38,915 nucleotides of DNA, taken from JBBIMP01 sp037444305. Its GTDB lineage: Bacteria > Acidobacteriota > UBA6911. The stretch lies in contig JBBIMP010000045.1 in NCBI GenBank assembly GCA_037444305.1, positions 1 to 38,915 of the forward strand. Reading direction: 5' to 3'. This document shows, one piece after another, positions 22,370 through 33,505 of this stretch. The notes beneath the pieces are model-generated. The model was not told the DNA's origin. It saw only the letters and a program-made list of their open reading frames with translations, and did not search any database. Both the position numbers and the translations under genes were made by a program. Position 1 is the first letter of the stretch; the number at the start of each line of letters is the position of its first letter.

Positions 22370-23071
22370 ATGAAAAGAATCGCTCGCTTCTTTCTCCCTT
22401 CGGCTTTTCTTCTTGCCCTGGCGGCGCCGGCGGCGGCCCAGAACCAGAACCGGTTCGAATTCTTCGCCGGGCCGACGCTGCCGCTGGACAGGGACTTCCA
22501 GATCTCCAGCCCGCAGTCCACGGCGCCGCTGGACGGGACGCACGAGTTTTCCCCCGGCGCCCGCGTCGGCCTCCGGCTCGGCTGGGACGGCCGCGGCCAC
22601 TGGGGCCAGGACCTGATCTACAGCTACGGCGCCAACTCGAGCCGCATCGTGAACCGCACCAACGGCGGCCAGTTCGGCTTCACCATGCGGAGCCACCAGA
22701 TCTCCTACAACGCGCTGTTCTATCCCGCGGGCCTGGACGGGTCCAAGAGCGTCTTCCCCTATATCACGATTGGCGTCGGCGGGACCATCAACACGCTCTC
22801 GCAGAAGATCGTCAACGAGGCCCTGGACCCGAACCGCGCCGGGCTCGGCAAGCTGCACACCGACAGCACCTTCACGGCCAACGCCGGCGCCGGCGTCCGC
22901 GTCCGGGTCAATTCGCTGTACGGTTTCCGGATCGATGTCCGGGACTACATGAGCCGGGCGGTGCGATTCGGCCTGCCGAAGGAATCCACCGATCCGAACG
23001 CTTCCGTCTTCCCGGTGGGGGGCATCCACCACCGGTTGGATTTCACGGTCACGTTCGTTTACCACTTCTAA
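22370..23071 (+). CDS. Outer-membrane beta-barrel protein
   Basis: The 233-residue protein has a signal peptide (about 1-24, ending APAAAQ). The alternating aromatic/hydrophobic strands are those of an eight-stranded OmpA/OmpX-like barrel (FEFFAGPTLPL, ARVGLRLGW, FGFTMRSHQISYNALFY, YITIGVGG). It closes with the C-terminal phenylalanine signature (DFTVTFVYHF) used for barrel assembly. The ATG at 22370 has GAGGAAAGG upstream; the longer frame is not supported. It stands alone after the stress unit and 82 bp before the IPT/TIG gene. Function beyond the outer membrane location is unknown. Confidence 0.87.
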   Translation: MKRIARFFLPSAFLLALAAPAAAQNQNRFEFFAGPTLPLDRDFQISSPQSTAPLDGTHEFSPGARVGLRLGWDGRGHWGQDLIYSYGANSSRIVNRTNGGQFGFTMRSHQISYNALFYPAGLDGSKSVFPYITIGVGGTINTLSQKIVNEALDPNRAGLGKLHTDSTFTANAGAGVRVRVNSLYGFRIDVRDYMSRAVRFGLPKESTDPNASVFPVGGIHHRLDFTVTFVYHF

Positions 23072-23153
23072 GGGAGAGCCGCGGCCGCCACGCAGGACAC
23101 AACTGAAACCGGCCGGGCTCCGCAGAGGAAACTGCATCGCTGAGGATCCACAT

Positions 23154-26100
23154 ATGACCACCACTGGCACCACCTGGAAATCCAGGACCATCCTCTTCTT
23201 CCTGTGTCTCGCCCTGGCCGGCGCTGCGGCCGGCCTGCAGGCGCAGTCCGGCAACCCTCCCGGGTCGCGCTTCGTGTTTCCGCGCTTCCTCTCCGCCGCC
23301 GCCGAAGCCACCGGCCTGGCGCTGTTCAATCCGGGGCCGGCCGATGCCAGGGTGGAGCTGACGCTGCGTTCGCGCGACGGGCTGCCGGTGGCAGGCTTCC
23401 CGAATCCGGTTGCGGTGACGGTTCCCGCGCGCGGGCAGATCGCGAAAACCGCCGGCGAGCTCTTCGCGACGATGGCGCCGTTCGACGCCTCGCTCGAGAT
23501 CACGAGCGCCACAACCGGCCTGGTGGCCTACTACCAGCGCTTCGCCACCGACGGCGCCCACATGGACGGCGCCGACGCGCCGGAAGCGGGCACGGAGCTG
23601 ATCTTCCCCGTGATTCCCGGACCCGCCGAAGGCTCCGGCGACATCGAGCTGCACAACAACCAGCCGCGCTCCACCGCCGTCGAGTTGCGGCTGTGGAACC
23701 GCTCCGGGGTCCTGCTGGGCAAGACCACCGTGCAGCTTCCGGCCGGCGGCACATACCGGGGACACGCCCTGGCCGGTTTTCCCGGCGGCCTGAACCTGAG
23801 CGAGGTCTCGCACATCACGACCGTTTCGAGGCCCCAGAACATCTTCATGCAGGCTCAGCCCGTGATGGGTTCCTCCGTCTTCTCGGGCTTTTTTGCAGTT
23901 GCGCCCGGCGGACTGCACCCCGACATGGCGGTCCTGAACGCGCTCACGCTGTCACAGACGGCGACCGCGGGGGTGATTCCCTATTTCCGCATCGGAGAAG
24001 ACCGCGCCTCGATCCTGTCGCTCGCCAGCGTCGAGCCGGCCGCCGTGGAGGTCACCGTCACGGCGGTCGCCAATGACGGCTCGACCTTCGGCAGCCGCAA
24101 GCTGAGCCTTCCCGCAAACGGCGGCTACCGCGCGCCGATTCAGCAGCTGCTGCCGGCGACGGCCTCGGGCGAAAAAGAGGGCTGGCTGCTCCTGCAATCG
24201 ACGGGGAGAATCGCGGGGGCGGTGCTCTTCGGCCCGACGCGCGGCGCGGCGCTGTCGGCCCTTCCCATTCAGAAGACTCCGAAATATGAAATGACCTTCC
24301 CGCAGCTGGTCCAGGGCTCGGGTTTCTACACCGAGGTGACGGTCGCCAACCCGGCGTCGGCGACGAGCCACGTGAACATCTACGCGGTCACCCCCGGCGG
24401 CAAGACCGTGGGCCGGGACCGCGTGGAGCTGGGGCCGGGCCGGCGCCTGTCGCGCCGCCTGGATCACATGCTGCCCGAGGCGATGGGCCTGGTGGGGGGC
24501 GTAGTCTACGTGACCTCGACCGAACCGGTCTTCTCCTCCGTCGCGGTGGGCAACGAGGCCGGGTCGGTGCTGTCCAGCTTCATCCCGCAGAGTTCCCCGG
24601 TCGCGTTCCACCCGGCGCCCCTGACCAGCTTCGCCGTCACCGGACGGGTGACGCTCAACGGCCGGCCGGCGCCCGGGTTCGTGGTCGCGCTCTCCGGCCC
24701 GGCGAGCGGGCTGGCGGTCACCAACGCCGACGGCCTGTACGCTTTCGCCAACCTGCCCAAGGGGCGGTACTCGATGACCGTCGACCAGTTCGGCTTCGAG
24801 TTCATCCCCGGGGCAACCAACTTCGAGATCACCACCGAGAGCCGGCGCCAGGAGTTCCAAGGCTTCACGGCGCCGAACTCCATCGTAGTCCAGCCGTCGG
24901 TTCTGCCGGCGGGCAGCCCGGCCACCACGGTGACGATCTTCGGCACGGACTTCACGAGCCTCTCCCAGGCTTTCGTCGGTCCCGTGCGGCTGGCGACCAC
25001 CGTTGTGGATCCAACGCAGCTCAAGGCCGTCGTGCCGGCCTACCTGCTGGCACTGCCGCTGCGGTTCGAAATCCACGTGGCCACTCCGACGGGCGGAGGC
25101 GCGCAGCGGGTCACGCAGCCCTTCCCGTTCGTCGCCTTTCTGGACCGGCCCGTGCTGAGCGGCGTGGTTTCCCAGGGGCTGATCGCGGAAGGACACCCCG
25201 GCACAACCCTCACGCTGAACGGCAGCGGTTTCCTGCGCGGGGCCCGCGTGAAGGTCAACGGCTTGGGCGGCGACATCGAGGTGGAATTCCACGATGACAC
25301 GCGCATGCTGGCATTCGTCCCCAGCCGTTATTTCGAGACCGGCGGCATTTTCCCCGTGACGGTGGAAAATCCCTATCCGTCGAACATCGAGTCGAACATC
25401 CAGCTCCTGACGGTCTTCCACCCTGCGCCCGGCATCGAGGGCATCTACCCGATGTCGGTTCCCGCCAGGCTCGAAGGGAACGAGGGGGACCTGAACCTCG
25501 ACATCTTCGGCTACGGTTTCCGCCGGGGCGCCGTGGTGCAGTTCAACGGGGAGCCGCTTTCGACCCGCTACTGCGAGCACTCCGCCTACTGCCTGGCCAC
25601 GCGGCTCTTTGCCCGCGCGCCGGCCGGCCTGCTGCGGGAGTCCGGCTTTGCCGAGATCTCCGTCCGTAATCCCGATCCGTCTCTCGCCGGCTCCGAGACC
25701 CTCTACCTGGTCATCGAGGGCCTGCAGCCGACCATCAGCTCCGTCCTGCCCGGTTCGGCGACGGCGCTCGACGTGCCCTTCAAGTACGATATCCCCGTGA
25801 TCGTGGGCGGCACCAATTTCGGGCCGCAGACGGTCGCGCGCATTTACAGGGCCGGAGCGACACCGCCCGCCTTCAAGGACCCGGTGAAGGTGCTGAGCAG
25901 CACCCAGCTGCACCTCACCCTCACCGTCGAGTACCCGGGCTCCCTGGGCGAATGGCTGGTGGAGGTGGCGAATCCGCCGCCGGGCGGTGGTCTGTCCCAG
26001 CCGTTGAGCTTCTTCATCACCGAGGGCACGTTCGTCGCCAACCCGTTCCTGATCTCCATGAGCCCGGACGTCGTCCCGGCAGGGGGCCAGGCCTTCACCC

Positions 26101-26303
26101 TCACGCTGAACGGGATCAACTTCAAGAGCGGAGCGGCGGTGCGGTTCAACACGACGCTGCTGCCCGCGACGCTGGTCGGCGACGGCCGGCTCCGGGCCGA
26201 AGTGCCGGCCTCGCTGATCAGGAACGCGGGGAAGGTTCCTGTCAGCGTCACCAACCCGGACAACGGAGGGACGTCGAACCGGCTGTTCCTGGAAATCCGT
26301 TAG
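23154..26303 (+). CDS. Large secreted IPT/TIG-domain protein (1049 aa)
   Basis: A signal peptide (about 1-31, ending LQAQS) is followed by about 450 residues of repeated beta-sandwich modules that resemble each other (ALFNPGPADARVELTLRSRDG; ELHNNQPRSTAVELRLWNRSG; TVANPASATSHVNIYAV). A carboxypeptidase-regulatory-like domain lies at about 493-573 (GRVTLNGRPAPGFVVALSG). About five IPT/TIG immunoglobulin-like repeats fill about 575-1049, each near 90 residues (FGTDFTS, LNGSGFLRGARVKVNG, IFGYGFRRGAVVQFNG, VGGTNFGPQ, LNGINFKSGAAVRFN). There is no membrane anchor or sorting tail. It is probably a surface or secreted adhesin or matrix protein; ligand unknown. Only two cysteines are apparent (in the third IPT repeat). 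Confidence 0.88.
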   Translation: MTTTGTTWKSRTILFFLCLALAGAAAGLQAQSGNPPGSRFVFPRFLSAAAEATGLALFNPGPADARVELTLRSRDGLPVAGFPNPVAVTVPARGQIAKTAGELFATMAPFDASLEITSATTGLVAYYQRFATDGAHMDGADAPEAGTELIFPVIPGPAEGSGDIELHNNQPRSTAVELRLWNRSGVLLGKTTVQLPAGGTYRGHALAGFPGGLNLSEVSHITTVSRPQNIFMQAQPVMGSSVFSGFFAVAPGGLHPDMAVLNALTLSQTATAGVIPYFRIGEDRASILSLASVEPAAVEVTVTAVANDGSTFGSRKLSLPANGGYRAPIQQLLPATASGEKEGWLLLQSTGRIAGAVLFGPTRGAALSALPIQKTPKYEMTFPQLVQGSGFYTEVTVANPASATSHVNIYAVTPGGKTVGRDRVELGPGRRLSRRLDHMLPEAMGLVGGVVYVTSTEPVFSSVAVGNEAGSVLSSFIPQSSPVAFHPAPLTSFAVTGRVTLNGRPAPGFVVALSGPASGLAVTNADGLYAFANLPKGRYSMTVDQFGFEFIPGATNFEITTESRRQEFQGFTAPNSIVVQPSVLPAGSPATTVTIFGTDFTSLSQAFVGPVRLATTVVDPTQLKAVVPAYLLALPLRFEIHVATPTGGGAQRVTQPFPFVAFLDRPVLSGVVSQGLIAEGHPGTTLTLNGSGFLRGARVKVNGLGGDIEVEFHDDTRMLAFVPSRYFETGGIFPVTVENPYPSNIESNIQLLTVFHPAPGIEGIYPMSVPARLEGNEGDLNLDIFGYGFRRGAVVQFNGEPLSTRYCEHSAYCLATRLFARAPAGLLRESGFAEISVRNPDPSLAGSETLYLVIEGLQPTISSVLPGSATALDVPFKYDIPVIVGGTNFGPQTVARIYRAGATPPAFKDPVKVLSSTQLHLTLTVEYPGSLGEWLVEVANPPPGGGLSQPLSFFITEGTFVANPFLISMSPDVVPAGGQAFTLTLNGINFKSGAAVRFNTTLLPATLVGDGRLRAEVPASLIRNAGKVPVSVTNPDNGGTSNRLFLEIR

Positions 26304-26322
26304 CGGCCGGCGGGAGAGACAA

Positions 26323-26379
26323 GGACGCGGAAGAACGCCGTTTCTGCTGCAGCCTCAAGATCTGCGTTTTTCCGCGTCC
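26323..26379. repeat. CRCRRA-array inverted repeat, CGCGGA dialect (element 6)
   Basis: The arms are 26323-26338 and 26364-26379, inverted copies at 15 of 16 positions, with a 25-base loop. It sits between the convergent IPT/TIG and HAD genes (gap 26304-26403) and is the only structure there, so it may double as their terminator. Confidence 0.88.
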
Positions 26380-26403
26380 CCGATCTCCGGGTTCTGCGGC
26401 GGT

Positions 26404-27018
26404 TCAGACCAGGTTGCGCACCTTCAGTTCCCGGGCGAAGTGCTCCTCCCCCTGGAACTGAAAGGCGTCGATCCCCAGGCGGCGCGCCGCCTCGACATTC
26501 GGCAGCAGGTCGTCCACGAAAAGCGCCTGCGACGCCTTCACCCCGGCGGACTCCAGCGCGTGGCTGTAGATCCGGGCGTCCGGCTTGCGGCTTCCCACCT
26601 CGTGCGACAGCACGTAGCCGCGGAAGTGGCGGACGAAGGAATAGCGGTTGCAGATGAAATTGAAATGGGTTTCGTTGGTGTTCGACAGCACCCAGAGCTG
26701 GGTCCGCGCCGAAAGCGCGGCCAGCAGCGCCTCGGGCAGCAGCGGCCGGTTCTGAAAGATCGAGTTCCAGGCGTCGGCAAAGTCGTTCCACGGGATCCGC
26801 CGGCGGATCCTCCGGCACACCTCCCGGTGGAATGCCCTCTCGTCGACCAGGCCGGACTCGTAGGCTTCGACCAGGCTGCCGCAGTGGAAAACCTCGCGCA
26901 GTTTCTCCTGACCGATGCCGGTCACGGCCGCCATTTTCAGGCCGAAAATCTCGTAGTCCAGCCCCAGCAGGACGTTCCCCATGTCGAGCAATACGCAGCT
27001 CACCGCGGGAGGGGTCAT
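26404..27018 (-). CDS. HAD-superfamily phosphatase (YihX-like)
   Basis: The 204-residue protein has HAD motif I as LLDMGNVLL (Asp12). The second Asp of DxD is replaced by Gly-Asn, as in the DLGNV motif of YihX-type sugar phosphatases. Motif II is LSNTNETHF, motif III is the lysine of SRKPDARIY and motif IV is FVDDLLPNVEAA. The cap is a helical insertion after motif I. YihX dephosphorylates glucose-1-phosphate, but the substrate here is open and may relate to the racemase cluster. It overlaps the racemase gene by ATGA, with GGGGAGG upstream of the ATG. Confidence 0.86.
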   Translation of the reverse strand: MTPPAVSCVLLDMGNVLLGLDYEIFGLKMAAVTGIGQEKLREVFHCGSLVEAYESGLVDERAFHREVCRRIRRRIPWNDFADAWNSIFQNRPLLPEALLAALSARTQLWVLSNTNETHFNFICNRYSFVRHFRGYVLSHEVGSRKPDARIYSHALESAGVKASQALFVDDLLPNVEAARRLGIDAFQFQGEEHFARELKVRNLV

Positions 27019-27719
27019 GCTCGCCTCCCCAGCGCCCAGTCGACGGCGGCCTGGGCGAGGATGCGCGTGGGATTGAGCACGGGATAGCCCGCCCGCCCGG
27101 CATCGAACGCCAGCGGGATTTCGGTGCAGCCCAGGATGACCGCCTGCGCGCCCGCGGCCACGAGGCCCGCGCCGGCCGCTTCGAAGGCGCGCGCAGTCGC
27201 GTCGTCGTGCGCGGCCGCTTTTATCCGGTGTATGCCCGCGTGAACCGTCTTCTGCTCTGCGTCGTCCGGCACCAGCACCTCGATCCCGCCGCGCCCGAAA
27301 ACGGCGGCATAGATTCCGCTGCGCACCGTGCCCGTAGCGGCCAGCAGCCCGACCTTCGTGCCGCCCGGAAAGCCCTTCCTGAAGGCGGCCGCGGTCTCCT
27401 CGAGCATGTTCAGTATGGGAATCCCGGTCTTTTCCTGCAGCGGCGCCAGGAAGTAGTGCGCCGTGTTGCACGGCATGACCAGAGCGCCCGCGCCGGCGCG
27501 CTCCAGCGTCTGCGCGGTCTCCACCAGGTAGGGGAGCGGATCCTCGCCCCCTTCCAGGATCGCGCTCGTCCGCTCCGGGATCTGCGGGTTCGAGTAGATC
27601 AGCACCGGGATGTGATCCTGGTCCCTGGAGGCGGGGGTGAGCCGCAGGATCTCCCGGTAGAGGTCCGCGGTCGCCTCCGGCCCCATGCCGCCGACGATTC
27701 CCAGAATGCGCTTAGCCAT
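27015..27719 (-). CDS. Aspartate/glutamate racemase family protein
   Basis: This 234-residue PLP-independent racemase-fold protein has both catalytic cysteines: one in VMPCNTAHYF and the other in VILGCTEIPL. The N-terminal ILGIVGGMGPEATADLY and IYSNPQIPERT segments are those of the RacD/YgeA aspartate racemase subgroup. Members convert Asp or Glu, or sometimes broader amino acids, between L and D forms. The ATG at 27719 overlaps the stop of the upstream enolase-superfamily gene by 8 bases. Longer upstream frame was rejected because it lies inside that gene. The setting suggests D/L interconversion in a degradation or salvage pathway. Confidence 0.9.
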   Translation of the reverse strand: MAKRILGIVGGMGPEATADLYREILRLTPASRDQDHIPVLIYSNPQIPERTSAILEGGEDPLPYLVETAQTLERAGAGALVMPCNTAHYFLAPLQEKTGIPILNMLEETAAAFRKGFPGGTKVGLLAATGTVRSGIYAAVFGRGGIEVLVPDDAEQKTVHAGIHRIKAAAHDDATARAFEAAGAGLVAAGAQAVILGCTEIPLAFDAGRAGYPVLNPTRILAQAAVDWALGRRA

Positions 27720-28844
27720 GCACTGCCCCTTTCCGCGTGCTCTCGAAGTCCCGCTCCCGGACTGTGGCCCGCGCGATGCGTTCCAGGTCGGGCTGGTACC
27801 CCGTGCCGGGCCCGGGCGGAACACGAATCATACCATCCCCGCCGACCTCCACCGGGGGCCGGACGGTGTCCTCCTCGTAATACCGGCGGCTCGCCGAGAT
27901 GTCGCCGGGGAGCGAAAACGCCCCCAGGGTGGACAGGGCGATGTTGTGCGCCCTGCCGATGCCGCTCTCCAGCATGCCCCCGCACCACAGGGGTATCCCC
28001 CTGCGCCCGCAGAGGTCGTTGATCAGAAGCGCCTCAGCAAATCCACCCACCCTTCCCAGCTTGACGTTGATCACGCGGCAACTGCCCATTTCGACGGCCT
28101 TGCGCGCGTCTTCCGCGGTGCGGATCGACTCGTCGAGGCATACCGGCGTCTGCAGCTCCTTCTGCAGGACGGCGTGATCCACGATGTCGTCGTGCGCCAG
28201 CGGCTGCTCGATCATCATGAGGCCGAGCCCGTCCAGCCGGCGCAGCAGCGGCAGGTCGTCGAGCGAGTAGGCCGAATTGGCATCCGCCATCAGCGGGATC
28301 CCCGGGAACTCCTCCCGGACGCGGCCCAGCGGTTCCAGGTCCCAGCCAGGCTTGATCTTGATCTTGATCCGCCGGTACCCGGCATCCACCTCCCGGCGGA
28401 CCTTCTCCAGCAGTTCCGGCAGCGAGGCGCGGATGCCGATCGACACGCCGCACGGAATCTCCGTGCGAACCCCTCCGAGGAGCGCGCTCAGGGGAAGGTT
28501 TCCGCGCCGCGCCTCCAGGTCCCACACCGCGGTCTCGACCGCTGCGCGGGCCATCGGGTTCCCCCGGATGTGCCGGAGCAGGGGCGCGACGTCGGCGGCG
28601 CGGCGGACCGTTTTGCCCAGGAGGGCGGGGACGACGAAATCCGAAATGATGTGCCACGCGGTTTCGGTCGTTTCGCCGTTGAAGAGCGGCTCCTCCTCGG
28701 CGGTGCACTCGCCGTAGCCGATGACGCCTTCCGAGCGGACGGTGACCAGGATGATCCTCCGCTCGACGGTCGTCCCCAGGCTGGTTTCGAAGTAGTCGAC
28801 CAGGGGCAGGCGGATCTCCCGCAGCCGGATGGCTTCTATGCGCA

Positions 28845-28845
<1 letters not shown>
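27712..28845 (-). CDS. N-acylamino acid racemase / o-succinylbenzoate synthase family enzyme
   Basis: The enolase-superfamily barrel of 377 residues shows the MLE-subgroup acid/base lysines Lys163 (KIKIKPGWD) and Lys262 (INVKLGRVGG). The metal ligands are Asp188 (MADANSAY), Glu213 (MIEQPL) and Asp238 (CLDES). These numbers nearly coincide with those of the Amycolatopsis N-succinylamino acid racemase. The C-terminal WCGGMLESGIGRAHN is typical of the OSBS/NSAR group. Members make o-succinylbenzoate for menaquinone, racemise N-succinylamino acids, or do both. With no other men gene here, and a racemase and HyuB beside it, the racemase role is more likely. It overlaps hyuB as TGATG. Confidence 0.9.
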
Positions 28846-30449
<1,604 letters not shown>

Positions 30450-30588
30450 ACCTGTTCCTCCAGGAAGGTACTAACCCTAATCAAGGAGCGGCGACTTTGC
30501 AAGCGATTTGCCTGGAAGATTGCGCGGCGGGCCGGGAGGCTGAAAGAAAGCCCGCCGGCGCCAAACTAACAAACTGGCTTGCAGGTCG

Positions 30589-30680
30589 GCGGGCACGCCG
30601 GGACGCGGAGCAACGCGGGCTCAGGCTGGTTCGTTCCATGTTTTTCCGCGTTCTTCTGCGCACCCAGGGCGCGTGCCCGC
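30589..30680. repeat. CRCRRA-array inverted repeat, CGCGGA dialect (element 7)
   Basis: Outer arms GCGGGCACGC (30589-30598) and its exact inverse (30671-30680) enclose inner arms 30604-30619 and 30645-30660, which match at 12 of 16. It occupies the middle of the 429-bp divergent gap between hyuB and the UbiA gene. The flanks (30450-30588 and 30681-30878) must hold two promoters; I see AT-rich stretches near 30690-30730 but no well-spaced -35/-10 pair. Confidence 0.85.
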
Positions 30681-30878
30681 GAGGATCGTGAAAAACGAGG
30701 GCTAAAAAGATTGTTTCGTTATACTTACCCATTGCCGGACGCAGAATTTGTTCATCAAATGTCTGATCCATGCCGATAAACCTCAAGGACCGCGGCCGCC
30801 GGGCGGCGGCGCGGCGGGAACCCGGCGGGATCTTCGATCGGGGAAGGCGGCGGACCGGCTACGGTTCGCGGCTGCCCG

Positions 30879-31754
30879 TTGGGTGACCTCTTGCTGACAA
30901 AACTGAAAACCGTTCTGGAAATGGTCAAGATCGAGCACACGATATTTGCGCTCCCCTTCGCGTTCCTGGGCGCCTTCTTCGCCGCCGGGGGCCTGCCGGG
31001 AGCGCGGGAAGCGCTCTGGATCCTGCTGGCGATGGTCACGGCGCGCAGCGCGGCGATGGCGTTCAACCGGCTGGCGGACGCCCGCTTCGACGCCCGCAAT
31101 CCGCGCACGGCCGGACGCGCGCTGCCCCGCAGGCTGCTGACGAAGCCCTTCGTGGCCGCGTTCATCACCGTCTCGTCGGCGCTTTTCGTCTTATCCGCCT
31201 GGATGCTGAACCCGCTGGCCTTCGCCCTGAGCCCGGCCGCGCTCGCGCTCGTTTTCCTCTATTCCTACGCGAAGCGTTTCACCTGGTTGACGCACGTCTT
31301 CCTCGGGTTGGCGCTGGCCTGCGCGCCCGTCGGCGCGTGGATCGCGATCCGCGGGGACGTGACCCCCGTGCCGTTCGCCCTGGGCCTGGCGGTGGTGCTC
31401 TGGGTGGCCGGCTTCGACATCATCTACTCCTGCCAGGACGTCGCCTTCGACCGCCGCGAGCGGCTCTACTCGATCCCGCAGCAGTACGGCGTGGCCGCCG
31501 CTCTGTGGATTTCGGCCTTGCTGCACCTGGCGATGATCGTGCTGCTCGGCCTGCTCTTCTGGTCCGAAGGCCTCGGCCCTCTGAGTCTCGGGGGCCTGGC
31601 TGCCGTGGCGGTGCTGCTGGCCTACGAGCACAGCCTGGTGAAGCCCTCGGACCTGAGCCGCGTGAACACGGCGTTTTTCACCGTCAACGGCTGGATCAGC
31701 GTCCTGCTGTTCGTCACCACAGGTCTGGACATACTCTTGCTCGGCAGGCGTTAG
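30879..31754 (+). CDS. ubiA: UbiA-family prenyltransferase (UbiA/MqnP-like)
   Basis: This integral membrane prenyltransferase has about eight to nine hydrophobic helices in 291 residues. The first Asp-rich motif is FNRLADARFDARNPRTAGR and the second is YSCQDVAFDRRERLYSIP; both bind the prenyl diphosphate through Mg2+. The opening VKIEHTIFALPFAFLGAF is characteristic of the UbiA/MqnP branch that prenylates 4-hydroxybenzoate or the futalosine-pathway naphthoate for quinone synthesis. The start is uncertain: TTG at 30879 or TTG at 30891 (GGGTGA upstream of the latter); both precede the conserved core. The stop is 3 bp before pilB, so it probably shares the pilus operon transcript. Confidence 0.88.
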   Translation: MGDLLLTKLKTVLEMVKIEHTIFALPFAFLGAFFAAGGLPGAREALWILLAMVTARSAAMAFNRLADARFDARNPRTAGRALPRRLLTKPFVAAFITVSSALFVLSAWMLNPLAFALSPAALALVFLYSYAKRFTWLTHVFLGLALACAPVGAWIAIRGDVTPVPFALGLAVVLWVAGFDIIYSCQDVAFDRRERLYSIPQQYGVAAALWISALLHLAMIVLLGLLFWSEGLGPLSLGGLAAVAVLLAYEHSLVKPSDLSRVNTAFFTVNGWISVLLFVTTGLDILLLGRR

Positions 31755-31757
31755 ACG

Positions 31758-33491
31758 ATGGCATCTCAAATCGGCGAACTTCTCATCAAGGACAACCTGA
31801 TCAGCGGCGCGCAGCTGGAGACGGCCCTGCAGTTCCAGCGGGACCGGGGCGGGCGCCTCGGTTCGATCCTGATCCACCTCGGCTACGTCCAGGACGACGA
31901 CGTGACCTCGGTCCTGAGCAAGCAGTACGGCGTGCCCTCGATCAACCTGGCCTTCTTCGAGATCGACCCCTCGGTGATCAAGCTCATCTCGGTGGAGACG
32001 GCGCAGAAGTACATGATCATCCCGCTGAGCCGCACGGGGAGCACGCTGACGATCGCGACCTCCGATCCCACGAACGTCTTCGCCATGGACGACATCAAGT
32101 TCATGACGGGGTTCAACGTCGAGCCGGTGGTGGCCACGGAGTTCTCCATCCAGCAGGCGCTGGAGAAGTACTACGGCACGCCGCACGCCATCGAGCTGAA
32201 GAAAGTCTTCGAGGAGATCGCGCAGAGCGAGCGCGAGAGCTACGACCTGGACCTGGAGTCCGATCTCGACGCGGAGGAAGGAACCTCGGTCGACGAGCTG
32301 AAGCGCTCGAGCGAAGACGCGCCCATCATCAAGCTGGTCAACATGATCCTCTCGGAATCGCTGAAGCGGGGCGCCAGCGACATCCACATCGAGCCGTACG
32401 AGAAGGACCTCCGGGTGCGCTTCCGGATCGACGGCGTCCTGTACAACATCATGGCCCCGCCGCTGCGCCTCAAGGACGCCATCACCTCGCGCCTGAAGAT
32501 CATGGCCAAGATGGACATCGCCGAGAAGAGGCTGCCGCAGGACGGCCGGATCAAGATTCGAACGAAGTTCGAGTCCAAGCAGAAGGAGATCGACTACCGC
32601 GTGTCCACCCTGCCGACGCTCTTCGGCGAGAAGATCGTCCTGCGCATCCTCGACCGCGACACGCTCCCCATGGACATGACCAGGCTCGGCTTCGAGGAGG
32701 CCTCGCTGAAGCGGATCGAAACGGCCATCATGAAGCCCTACGGCATGGTCCTGGTCACGGGGCCCACCGGGAGCGGAAAGACCTCGACGCTCTACGCGGC
32801 GCTCAACCGGCTCAACACGACCGAGACCAACATCATGACCGCGGAAGACCCGGTGGAGTACAACTTCCGCGGCATCAACCAGGTCCAGATCCGGGAACAG
32901 ATCGGCCTGACGTTCGCCGCCGCGCTCCGCTCCTTCCTGCGCCAGGATCCGAACATCATTCTGGTCGGCGAGATCCGCGACTTCGAGACCACCGAGATCG
33001 CCATCAAAGCGGCGCTCACCGGCCACCTGGTCCTCTCCAGCGTGCACACCAACGACGCCCCGTCCACGGTGTCGCGCCTGCTCAACATGGGGATCGAGCC
33101 TTTCCTGGTCGCCACCTCGGTGCACCTGATCTGCGCCCAGCGCCTGATCCGCAGGATCTGCAAGGACTGCAAAAGCGAGGTCAAGACGCCGATCCAGACG
33201 CTGATCAACGTGGGCTTTTCGGCCGAGGACGCCAGGAACCTCCAGACCTACAAGGGGAACGGCTGCCGGACCTGCAACGGCACCGGCTACAAGGGCCGGG
33301 TAGGACTATACGAAGTGATGGAAGTGTCCGATGAGATACAAGAGCTCATCCTCGTGGGCGCGTCGGCGCGCGAGATCAAGCGCAAGGCGGTGGAGGAGGG
33401 GATGCTCACGCTGCGGCACAGCGGGCTGGCCAAGGTGAAGAACGGGCTGACCACGCTGGACGAGGTGCTGCGGGAAACCGTGCTCAACTGA
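31758..33491 (+). CDS. pilB: Type IV pilus assembly ATPase PilB
   Basis: PilB is the hexameric motor that powers pilus extension at the inner membrane. The 577-residue protein has an N-terminal MshEN-type domain (IGELLIKDNLISGAQLETAL). The secretion ATPase core follows, with Walker A GPTGSGKTS at about 335, the Asp box, the Walker B region LVGEIRDFET and the His box GHLVLSSVHTNDA. A four-cysteine zinc element (CKDCK...CRTCNGTGYKGR) identifies it as an extension rather than retraction ATPase. The ATG at 31758 follows the prenyltransferase stop at once. pilT, pilC, pilS and pilR follow in order. Confidence 0.97.
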   Translation: MASQIGELLIKDNLISGAQLETALQFQRDRGGRLGSILIHLGYVQDDDVTSVLSKQYGVPSINLAFFEIDPSVIKLISVETAQKYMIIPLSRTGSTLTIATSDPTNVFAMDDIKFMTGFNVEPVVATEFSIQQALEKYYGTPHAIELKKVFEEIAQSERESYDLDLESDLDAEEGTSVDELKRSSEDAPIIKLVNMILSESLKRGASDIHIEPYEKDLRVRFRIDGVLYNIMAPPLRLKDAITSRLKIMAKMDIAEKRLPQDGRIKIRTKFESKQKEIDYRVSTLPTLFGEKIVLRILDRDTLPMDMTRLGFEEASLKRIETAIMKPYGMVLVTGPTGSGKTSTLYAALNRLNTTETNIMTAEDPVEYNFRGINQVQIREQIGLTFAAALRSFLRQDPNIILVGEIRDFETTEIAIKAALTGHLVLSSVHTNDAPSTVSRLLNMGIEPFLVATSVHLICAQRLIRRICKDCKSEVKTPIQTLINVGFSAEDARNLQTYKGNGCRTCNGTGYKGRVGLYEVMEVSDEIQELILVGASAREIKRKAVEEGMLTLRHSGLAKVKNGLTTLDEVLRETVLN

Positions 33492-33505
33492 GGGGAAGGG
33501 ATCCG

